This document shows, piece after piece, positions 27,915-35,205 of a stretch of DNA of 44,625 bases. The position numbers and the translations under genes are program-made. The notes under the pieces are model-generated. The model worked only from the letters and a program-made list of their open reading frames with translations, was not told the DNA's origin and did not search any database. Every line of letters starts with the position of its first letter. Position 1 is the first letter of the stretch. The DNA is from Chloroflexota bacterium (GTDB lineage: Bacteria > Chloroflexota > Anaerolineae > UBA1429): NCBI GenBank assembly GCA_021372475.1, contig JAJFUJ010000078.1, positions 1 through 44,625 of the forward strand, in the 5' to 3' direction.

Positions 27915-28931
27915 ATGAAAAAAGCCGTCATCAGCGGAATTCGGCAGGCGGAGCTGATTGAGGCGCCCGCACCGCGTGCGGTTGAGGACTGGGCGGTCGT
28001 CAAGGTCGAGATTATCCCGATGTGCACAGAGTACAAGGCTTTTGCGGCCGGCCAAAAGAGCCAGTTCCTGGGGCACGAGGCGGTGGGCGAGGTGGTAGAA
28101 GTTGCCCAGCCCGGCCAAGTCAAGGTGGGTGACCGGGTGGTCGTGATGCCGCTGTATCCGTGCGGCCGGTGTGAGCTGTGCGTCGCCGGGGATTACATCC
28201 ACTGCGAGCATGGGATCGATCCGGCAGCCTTCACTGGGTCTTCGGAGGGTTCGGCCACCTACAGCCAGTATGTCATCAAGCCGGGCTGGCTCCTGCCTGC
28301 CATACCGGATGATATCTCCTACGAGATGGCCGGCCTGGCGCTGTGCGCGCTCGGGCCAAGCATGGGCGCTTTGGAACGGATGCACGTCTCAGCGTTCGAC
28401 ATCGTGTTGATCACCGGCGCCGGTCCGGTGGGCCTGGGTGGCGTGGTAAATGCTAGCTTCCGCGGTGCACGGGTGTTTGTGGCCGAAGGGCTGCCCTGGC
28501 GGGCTGCCAAAGCGCGCGAGCTGGGAGCCGAGCAGGTCTTCGACCCGCGCGACCCCGCAATTGTGGAGGCAATCCGCGCGGCGACCGGCGGGCGTGGCGT
28601 GGATGCCGCCCTGGATTGCTCCGGCACGGTGGCAGCCGAACGCCTGTGCATCGATGCCGTGCGCCGGCGCGGCCAAGTAGCTTACGTGGGCGAGTGCGGC
28701 GATGAGCTGTCCATCCGCGTGAGCCCGGATATGATACGCAAAGGCCTGACGGTGTACGGCTCGTGGCATTACAACCTGCAGCTTTACCCCAAGGTGCTGA
28801 AGGTAATCCGCGAATCGCCGGTAGCGGCCAAACTCATCAGCCATGTGCTGCCGTTCAGCCAGGTGCAGCAAGCGCTAGAGATTTGCGCCGGCCACGACTG
28901 CGCCAAAGTGCTGTTGCGCGCCTGGGAATAA
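27915..28931 (+). CDS. Zinc-containing medium-chain alcohol/polyol dehydrogenase
   Basis: A 338-residue MDR-family enzyme starting at the ATG at 27915, preceded by AAGGAGG. Catalytic zinc ligands are Cys37 (MCTEYK) and His54-Glu55 (GHE). The structural zinc has Cys83, Cys86, Cys89 and Cys97 (CGRCELCVAGDYIHC). The NAD(P) motif is GAGPVGLGG. It resembles sorbitol, threonine and galactitol dehydrogenases that oxidise polyols. The gene is followed after 19 bp by an uncharacterised 518-residue gene in the same direction, probably one transcript. Confidence 0.94.
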   Translation: MKKAVISGIRQAELIEAPAPRAVEDWAVVKVEIIPMCTEYKAFAAGQKSQFLGHEAVGEVVEVAQPGQVKVGDRVVVMPLYPCGRCELCVAGDYIHCEHGIDPAAFTGSSEGSATYSQYVIKPGWLLPAIPDDISYEMAGLALCALGPSMGALERMHVSAFDIVLITGAGPVGLGGVVNASFRGARVFVAEGLPWRAAKARELGAEQVFDPRDPAIVEAIRAATGGRGVDAALDCSGTVAAERLCIDAVRRRGQVAYVGECGDELSIRVSPDMIRKGLTVYGSWHYNLQLYPKVLKVIRESPVAAKLISHVLPFSQVQQALEICAGHDCAKVLLRAWE

Positions 28932-28950
28932 ACCGCTGCGGAGATAGGCT

Positions 28951-30507
28951 ATGAGCGAGCAAGGCATCATCAATATCATCAATTTCATCCGCGCCTGCGA
29001 GCCGCGCGACCTCAATCTCGATTTGGTTGAGCCAGTAGCCCGGCAGATCGAGCTCGTGCAGGCGCACCACCTGGCCGCTACCTGGCTGCTGCAATATGAC
29101 GCTCTCACCGATGAGCGATTCGTCGCGCTGCTCAAGGAGAGGCTGGATGAGCGCCAGGAAGTGGGCATCTGGTTCGAGGTGATGCAGCCCCTGGTGGAAA
29201 AGGCTGGACTGACCTGGCGCGGACGCTTCCCGTGGGATTGGCACGCCCACGTGGGTTTTTCGATCGGCTACACCCCGCAGGAACGCGAACGGCTGGCGGA
29301 TGTGGCGCTGGAGGAGTTCAAACGGATATGGGGCTATTATCCGGCTTCGGTGGGCAGTTGGCTGCTGGATGCGCACCTGTTGGGTTACCTGGCCGACCGC
29401 TACCATATCAGCGCAGCCTGCCTTTGTAAGGACCAGTGGGGCACCGATGGCTATACGCTGTGGGGCGGATATTACAGCCAGGCTTATTACCCCAGTCGGG
29501 CGAACGCCTTTATGCCCGCTCAAAGCGCTGTGCAGCAGATTCCGGTGCCCGTCTTCCGCATGCTGGGCAGCGATCCGATTTACCAGTATGATGTTGCGGC
29601 GACCGAAAACGGCCAGCAGGTCATCACTCTGGAGCCGGTATATGCGGGCAACGGTGGAGGCGGCGCTCCGCAGTGGGTGCGCTGGTTCATGCGCACGACT
29701 TACGAGGCTCCGGCGCTTTCGTTCGGCTATGCCCAGATGGGGCAGGAGAACTCGTTCGGCTGGCCGGCTATGCGCGCCGGCCTAACCGACCAGCTGGCGC
29801 TGGCGGCGGATTGGGCAGCCCAGGGCAAGCTGCGTGTGGAGACGCTGGGAGATTCCGGCCGCTGGTATCACGAGCGCTATGCGAATACACCGGCATCTGC
29901 TATTACCGCGCTGGAGGACTGGCGTGGCCAGGGGCGCGCCTCGGTGTGGTATGGCAGCCGATACTACCGAATCAATTGGTTCTGGGAGAACGGGCGCTGC
30001 TGGATCCGCGATATCCACCTATTCGATGAGCATTATCCAGAACGTTACCTCAACGGGGTTTGCCCCGCCAAGGACTGCACCTACGATACGCTGCCGGTCG
30101 TGGATGGCTTGTTGTGGGGCGCACGCCTCGAGTTCATACACAGCAGCGCTGATGGCGCAACGGTGTCGCTGATAGGCGGCCAGCCAGAGGTGACCGAGCA
30201 GGATGCGAATACGCTGGTCATTCGCTGGCCGCTAAATGCAAGTGGGGAGGTTGTTTGCATTTGCCTCCCTGAGCGCATCAAGATCAAGTGTAGTGCTCAT
30301 AACTGGGGCATGCAGCTCGTTTGGCAGGCCGGCAAAGCGCAAGAGCTGCGTACTGTGCAGGAGCGCAGCATCACCTTCGAGCACGCCGGCTACGGTTACC
30401 GGATTATCTGCGCGCAAGGTCGGTTCGTTCGCGCCAACGACGCGAACATAGTTACGCTCATCCCCGAGAACGGCGTCCTTGAGCTGGTGCTGGCTGCCCA
30501 GGAATAA
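28951..30507 (+). CDS. Uncharacterised protein with deacetylase/GH57-like (beta/alpha) barrel features
   Basis: A 518-residue protein I cannot name. The first half resembles the NodB/GH57/GH38 barrel: an early strand plus helix, ERQEVGIWFEVMQPLVEKAG, a FPWDWHAHVGFSIGYTPQERERL block and GYYPASVGSWLLDAHLLGYLAD, which is the way polysaccharide deacetylases search helices and strands. WDWHAH could supply metal or catalytic residues. The second half is beta-rich and may be an accessory sandwich domain. There is no signal peptide. It is co-oriented with the alcohol dehydrogenase gene and convergent with a fucosidase. A glycan-active or sugar-modifying role is inference from fold likeness and context. 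Confidence 0.6.
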   Translation: MSEQGIINIINFIRACEPRDLNLDLVEPVARQIELVQAHHLAATWLLQYDALTDERFVALLKERLDERQEVGIWFEVMQPLVEKAGLTWRGRFPWDWHAHVGFSIGYTPQERERLADVALEEFKRIWGYYPASVGSWLLDAHLLGYLADRYHISAACLCKDQWGTDGYTLWGGYYSQAYYPSRANAFMPAQSAVQQIPVPVFRMLGSDPIYQYDVAATENGQQVITLEPVYAGNGGGGAPQWVRWFMRTTYEAPALSFGYAQMGQENSFGWPAMRAGLTDQLALAADWAAQGKLRVETLGDSGRWYHERYANTPASAITALEDWRGQGRASVWYGSRYYRINWFWENGRCWIRDIHLFDEHYPERYLNGVCPAKDCTYDTLPVVDGLLWGARLEFIHSSADGATVSLIGGQPEVTEQDANTLVIRWPLNASGEVVCICLPERIKIKCSAHNWGMQLVWQAGKAQELRTVQERSITFEHAGYGYRIICAQGRFVRANDANIVTLIPENGVLELVLAAQE

Positions 30508-30556
30508 AAAAGGGGGGCGGCCTATCTAGTAGACTGCCCTCACCCAACGGTATAAC

Positions 30557-31546
30557 TTACATCATCCGATAAGCGCGCAGCGACTCGCCAATCTGGCGCA
30601 GCACCTGCTGCTCCTCGGGATGAATATCCCCGAACGGGCGCGGACCGACGTTCAGGAAGAATACTGCCTTCTTGCTCCAGGCGCGGTTCATCACCATCAG
30701 GATCTCCTGCGCGCTCTTGACCTCATGCGTGCGCGGCGCGTAAGCCCAGCCGCGGTTGAGATTCCACCAGGCGGCATAGGGCAGGGTTCCCGTTGCGGTG
30801 GTATTAAAACCGATGGTGTTCTCGCCGGGCAGGTCTAGCTCCCAGACCTGGTAATCCTCCCCGGGCAAAGGCAGCACGTGGGTGTTATTGGTGACCACGG
30901 CATTGGGCTGCAGCTCGTGGATGAGCTTGTAGGTGCCGGTGAGATCCCACGGACCGCCAGTCCTAAAATACTCAGCGCCTTCTTTAATCTCCGAGCGCGG
31001 CCAGTAACCGTCGAACAGCACCCCGCCGATCTCGCCATAGTTGGTGAGCAGCTCGCGCAACTGCCCTTGATAGTACGCCACATAGGCCGGCCAGTCCGTG
31101 CGGTAAGCCGGATGGGTCCAATCCACCAGCGAATAGTAGAAATGGAACTTGATTCCGCGTTCAGCCAGTTTAGGCGCCAACTCGGCGATGATGTCGCGCT
31201 TAAAAGGGGTATTGGTCACCTTGAAATCGGTGAGGGCGCTATCGAACAGGCAAAAGCCGTCGTGGTGTTTGCTGGTGAGCATAAAGAACTTACAGCCAGC
31301 CTCGACCATCAAATCAGCCCACTCCTCTGCATTGAAACGGCAAGGATTGAAGGCCTGCATGCGCTGGTGATAAACAACGTAGGGGATGCGCTCGTTATAA
31401 TACACCCACTCGCCGCGGCCGTTGATGGAATACAAGCCCCAGTGGGCTGTGAGCCCAAAGCGCAACTCGCAAAAAGCGCGTACTCCCTCTGGGCTAGCCT
31501 GGCCGACCGCATCGACATGCTCAATCTTTATGTTATCCATCATCAT
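30557..31546 (-). CDS. Alpha-L-fucosidase-like glycoside hydrolase (GH29)
   Basis: A 329-residue protein from the first of three adjacent ATGs behind GAGGAG; the third (31540) has the best spacing. GH29 hallmarks are visible: RFGLTAHWGLYS at the N-terminus, KHHDGFCLFDS at 93-103, and the nucleophile Asp179 in GVLFDGYWP. No signal peptide is seen, so it probably acts in the cytoplasm. It is shorter than classic GH29 enzymes (about 430 residues or more) and lacks the C-terminal beta-sandwich. Fucose release is likely, but this short clade might act on another sugar. Confidence 0.85.
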   Translation of the reverse strand: MMMDNIKIEHVDAVGQASPEGVRAFCELRFGLTAHWGLYSINGRGEWVYYNERIPYVVYHQRMQAFNPCRFNAEEWADLMVEAGCKFFMLTSKHHDGFCLFDSALTDFKVTNTPFKRDIIAELAPKLAERGIKFHFYYSLVDWTHPAYRTDWPAYVAYYQGQLRELLTNYGEIGGVLFDGYWPRSEIKEGAEYFRTGGPWDLTGTYKLIHELQPNAVVTNNTHVLPLPGEDYQVWELDLPGENTIGFNTTATGTLPYAAWWNLNRGWAYAPRTHEVKSAQEILMVMNRAWSKKAVFFLNVGPRPFGDIHPEEQQVLRQIGESLRAYRMM

Positions 31547-31679
31547 ACTCCTCAATAAATATCTAGATGGACATAGTTTATGATATCTGATTGAGGTTGA
31601 CAACTGCCTCAGCTCTTGGTAGTATGGGTTCAGCTCAGGTGATTATCGCTTTGTCAGTTCATTACAAAGGAGAATGGAG

Positions 31680-32084
31680 ATGGCCAGTCTACTCGACGTT
31701 GAGGGAATCGGTCCGGTATATGCTGATAAATTGGCAGAGGCCGGCATCAAATCCACTACGGACCTGCTCGCCAGGGGAGGCACTCCAAGCGGCCGCAAGG
31801 AGATCGCGGCCAAATCGGGCATCAGTGATAATTTGATCCTGGAGTGGGTAAACCATGTCGATCTGTGGCGCATCAAGGGTGTGGGCTCCGAGTATGCTGA
31901 TCTCCTTGAGGAAGCCGGTGTAGATACCGTGGTTGAGCTGGCTAAGCGTGTACCCGAAAATCTGCTGAAAAAGATGATCGAAGTCAATACGGCCAAGAAA
32001 CTGGTGCGCCAGTTGCCGACCCTCAAGATAGTCGCGAGCTGGGTAGCCCAGGCCAAGGAACTGCCGCGCGCAATCAGCTACTAA
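31680..32084 (+). CDS. DUF4332 tandem helix-hairpin-helix protein
   Basis: A 134-residue protein made of two helix-hairpin-helix units (LLDVEGIGPVYADKLAEAGI and LWRIKGVGSEYADLLEEAGV), the arrangement of DUF4332. HhH pairs bind DNA without base specificity or mediate protein contacts; the role of this family is unknown. The ATG at 31680 fits the AAAGGAG site (7-8 bp spacing) better than the one at 31674. It is a single-gene unit with a strong terminator. Confidence 0.88.
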   Translation: MASLLDVEGIGPVYADKLAEAGIKSTTDLLARGGTPSGRKEIAAKSGISDNLILEWVNHVDLWRIKGVGSEYADLLEEAGVDTVVELAKRVPENLLKKMIEVNTAKKLVRQLPTLKIVASWVAQAKELPRAISY

Positions 32085-32106
32085 CGATGCGTTAGGACAG
32101 TTTCTC

Positions 32107-32133
32107 ACGGGGTGCTCCGGCACCCCGTTCTTG
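32107..32133 (+). terminator. Rho-independent terminator after the DUF4332 gene
   Basis: ACGGGGTGC (32107-32115) pairs perfectly with GCACCCCGT (32120-32128) around a TCCG tetraloop of the stable UNCG type. A short T-rich tail (TTCTTG) follows. Confidence 0.85.
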
Positions 32134-32168
32134 TACGGCACAAAACACACCGTTAGGAGCGCTGGTCA

Positions 32169-33317
32169 ATGGGCAATGTTTCTTGCCCGGATTCACCCGG
32201 ACACGGCATATCATATCGTGAGATGAACCTGCGCGTTTTCAAGCGGCAGCCGATCCCGCACGTCCTGTTTCAACCGCGCATCGAGCCCTGGTATGACTGG
32301 CATCACACTGTCGGGCAGATGCCCGAGCGCTACAGGCACCTGGATCTGCGCGGGTTGTTCGACGACCTGGGGGTGTCGATGCGTTACCTGCACTACTATA
32401 CCGGCATGCCCGACCCGGTTATCCTGCGGTATGATTCCGAGGTACACATTCACGAGCAGCGCAGCGCTGAGCATATTGTGCGCGCGTACGAGACCCCCTT
32501 CGGCGAACTGGTCGAGGAACTGCGCCTGACGGTGGATAAAACCTGGCGCGAGGTGGACTTCCCCGTAAGAAACCCGGGCGACCTGCGCAGTTTGCGCTGG
32601 CTTTACGAGCACGCCCGGTATGCGTTTTCCATAGAGAATTATCAGCAGGGCAGCGATTTTGTGGGCGAGCGCGGCATCCCTCAGTTCTGGGTGCCCAAAA
32701 GTCCTTATCAGGCTCTGGCGCAAATCTGGATGAAGCTGCCCAATCTTATTTATGCCCTGGCGGATGAGCCGGAGGAAGTCGAAGCGACGATGCGCGCGAT
32801 AGATGATGCCTATGATCCGCTCTATGAGCAAATTGCAGCGTCGGAAAGGGTTCAAATAATCAACTTTGGCGAGAACATTCACGACCACCTGCTTTCACCA
32901 GCCTACTGGCAGCGCTACCTGCTGCCTTTCTGGCGCAAACGCGCCGGGCAACTGCATGCGGCGGGGATATTCTCGCATATGCATCTGGACGGCTACTTTC
33001 ATTCGCTGCTGCCGACCCTCAAGGACCTGCCCTTTGACGGCATTGAAGCGCTGACGCCTGTACCACAGGGGGATGTCGAGCTGGAGGAAATCAAGGTGCA
33101 CATCGGCGATAAAATCCTGCTTGATGGCATCCCAGCGGTATGCTTTCTGCCCAGTTTCAGCCGCGAGGAGCTGATGGCTACCACCGAAAAGGTTGTCGAG
33201 CTTTTCGCGCCCAATCTGGTGCTGGGCATCTCGGATGAGCTGCCGGAAGGCGCCGACGCCGAGGGCATCGAGCGCGTGCGCTTGGTCGCCAATTGGTGCC
33301 GCACGGGAAAATGGTAG
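32169..33317 (+). CDS. URO-D-family protein
   Basis: A 382-residue URO-D-fold protein. The stretch MNLRVFKRQPIPHVLFQPRIEPW at internal Met19 (ATG at 32223) looks like a family N-terminus, so translation may begin there, but the better SD (TTAGGAG) precedes 32169. The C-terminal half has FSHMHLDGYFHSLLPTLKDL where MtaA-type proteins carry HxC, so the zinc thiolate ligand is replaced by His. Later comes LVLGISDELPEGADAEGIERV, the usual end of the family. Substrate and chemistry are unknown; it is one of four URO-D-like genes here. Confidence 0.82.
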   Translation: MGNVSCPDSPGHGISYREMNLRVFKRQPIPHVLFQPRIEPWYDWHHTVGQMPERYRHLDLRGLFDDLGVSMRYLHYYTGMPDPVILRYDSEVHIHEQRSAEHIVRAYETPFGELVEELRLTVDKTWREVDFPVRNPGDLRSLRWLYEHARYAFSIENYQQGSDFVGERGIPQFWVPKSPYQALAQIWMKLPNLIYALADEPEEVEATMRAIDDAYDPLYEQIAASERVQIINFGENIHDHLLSPAYWQRYLLPFWRKRAGQLHAAGIFSHMHLDGYFHSLLPTLKDLPFDGIEALTPVPQGDVELEEIKVHIGDKILLDGIPAVCFLPSFSREELMATTEKVVELFAPNLVLGISDELPEGADAEGIERVRLVANWCRTGKW

Positions 33318-33597
33318 ATGAGTAATATTCGCTAGATTAGCTATTGTTAAAACTGACTAATTGGGTGGTGGCAGGATAATAATTGCTTGTTTTTCCAGCG
33401 TATATGACAAGTACACTGGATAATGATAGTGTTTCCCATAGAGAGTTACCAATTTTGCGGCACTCAAAAAGCATCTACGTCTGATAGCTTCCGTGAAGCG
33501 ATACGAGTCAGGTATCTATAATAACTGATTCACATAATGACAACCAAGATTCGTTTAGCTTAATAGAACTTTCTGAGGATTTACTCAGTAAAGACAT
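33318..33597. other. AT-rich intergenic segment
   Basis: This gap is much richer in A+T than the genes on its left. It holds an imperfect inverted repeat CCAGCGTA-N9-TACACTGG (33395-33419, one mismatch). No gene, terminator or promoter is convincing. It marks the left edge of an AT-rich block that contains the next gene. Confidence 0.5.
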
Positions 33598-34755
33598 ATG
33601 GACAGTATAAAAAAATATAAAACTCATAGAAGCTTTATATTACTTGGCTTAGCTATTGTTTTGCTTATTTATAGCTTTTTTATCTATTTTTATCTTGCGA
33701 GAATTAATGATAACCTCTCACGACTTTTCTTCATAGGTGAAAACTATATCAACCCTAAGGAATTTGATCTGGGTTATACCTACCTTAAGGACTCAGATGG
33801 CTATGATGGTGAGTTTTACCTACGTTTCGCCCTCGAACCTTTTAACCGTTCTCTTTATGTGCATGGTATCAGAGTAAGCAACCCACCATATCGACATCAA
33901 CGCATCTTGCTTCCTCTCTTGGTACATCTAGTCAGTTTGGGTGGTGACCCTCAGCTAATACCTGCTGTTTATCTGGTGATAAACTTGCTCGCACTGTGCA
34001 TCGTCGCTTGGGTAGGGATGGCTTATGCACAAGCCCATGGGATTCATCCGCTTTGGGGTATATCCGCCGCATTATTACCCGGATTTGTTTTTTGTATTAC
34101 GCATAATTTGACTGAAATACTCGAAATCGCATTTGTTGCGATGGGGCTTTGGACATATTCACAAAAGCGATATAGATGGACGAGTCTATGGCTAGTTTGT
34201 GCCGTTTTAACCAAGGAGACCAGCCTAGTTTTTCCAGTCGGCCTGTTGCTCCAGGAATTTTTTATTGAGGGCAAGTTCAAACTAAAAAAGCTCCATTACG
34301 TCTTGGGTATTCCTATTCTTGTATATATTATTTGGCAGGTATTTATTTATATATACTGGGGCACTCTATCCATAAATGTCCATAGTACTGGTAATTTTGG
34401 CATCCCTTTTGCCGGAATTATTCATTTTCTCCAAACTTACTTCCCATGGAATAACAACTATGATGCTTTTTGTGCCATTTCGTTTTTATGCTATGGTACA
34501 CTTCTTGTAATTAGCTTGATGCTTGCACCCAAGAGTTTCGGGTTTAAAATTCCATTATTCCTCTACGTCATTGTGTTAGTCACAGGCAGCTCATGGATTT
34601 GGGTGGAAAGTACCTTTCTAAGAACATCATTGGAATTAAGTCTCTTAAGTACATTTATTGGGCTAACTTCCCCTAAACGAATCTATACAATTCAACGGCT
34701 ATTAGGGATAGCTTTATTCCTGTTTCAAATTATTGGTACTTGTATGTTTCTCTAG
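33598..34755 (+). CDS. GT-C-like integral membrane protein, AT-rich and probably acquired
   Basis: A 385-residue protein with about nine hydrophobic segments. After the first membrane helix comes DSDGYDGEFYLRFALEPF and then YRHQRILLPLLVHLV, a pattern seen in a family of membrane glycosyltransferase-like (GT-C) proteins where acidic residues in the first outer loop bind a metal or a lipid-linked sugar. Base composition is strikingly different from all neighbours: A/T-rich codons (TTT, ATA, AAA, TTA) throughout. The gene stands alone between AT-rich gaps. This suggests lateral transfer. No sugar-donor partner gene is nearby. Confidence 0.72.
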   Translation: MDSIKKYKTHRSFILLGLAIVLLIYSFFIYFYLARINDNLSRLFFIGENYINPKEFDLGYTYLKDSDGYDGEFYLRFALEPFNRSLYVHGIRVSNPPYRHQRILLPLLVHLVSLGGDPQLIPAVYLVINLLALCIVAWVGMAYAQAHGIHPLWGISAALLPGFVFCITHNLTEILEIAFVAMGLWTYSQKRYRWTSLWLVCAVLTKETSLVFPVGLLLQEFFIEGKFKLKKLHYVLGIPILVYIIWQVFIYIYWGTLSINVHSTGNFGIPFAGIIHFLQTYFPWNNNYDAFCAISFLCYGTLLVISLMLAPKSFGFKIPLFLYVIVLVTGSSWIWVESTFLRTSLELSLLSTFIGLTSPKRIYTIQRLLGIALFLFQIIGTCMFL

Positions 34756-35205
34756 CTACGGAAAATGAAAAGGCAGTTTAGATTACTGATTCAGTATGCG
34801 CGAGGCCATCTATCTCCGTAAATTGCTGCAGTAGGCATAAAAATGCATAGTCTTCTGCAAATACGATCTGGCATTTTAGAGGCCATGACAATTACACCTG
34901 CTGGTTGTTTTCGTAGCTTAACGATTTGCCGATGCGAAACGAGCAATCGAAGGAAAACGCAAAGCAATTCCCGTTGCCGGCATGCTCCGCCGCCGCAGAG
35001 TATGGCAATATCAGACAGGATAACCCGCAGCTAGCCAATTGAATATACCTGTCCAGTCCATGAAATAGGGTATATCTGCTATACTATCTCTAACGATATT
35101 GTGACCTCGTGTGCAGGTACAAGGTACGCTAGGCTGTGTGCTCAACACCGACACACGTTGCGTTGACGCCCTGTAGCAGTAATAAACACACATCGTTAAG
35201 GTAAT
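34756..35205. other. 450-bp intergenic region with possible gene remnant
   Basis: The left part stays AT-rich and the right part returns to normal composition. TAAAAATGC (34838-34846) and GCATTTTA (34871-34878) form a near-perfect inverted repeat. A short open stretch of 33 codons, 34922-35023, starts right after a stop and is rich in Arg, Lys and Ala (ending MLRRRRVWQYQTG); it may be the eroded end of a gene but I cannot assign it. No RNA gene or attachment site is visible. Confidence 0.45.

Noticed and set aside
27693-28385. N-terminal extension of the FMN reductase to 413 residues
   Set aside because: The extension runs antisense through the alcohol dehydrogenase gene, and the family start with the FMN loop is at 27692.
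30510-30545. Terminator between the convergent 518-residue gene and the GH29 gene
   Set aside because: A run of A and the GGGCGG/CTGCCC pair exist, but on the minus strand one pair is mismatched and on the plus strand no T-run follows, so support is too weak.
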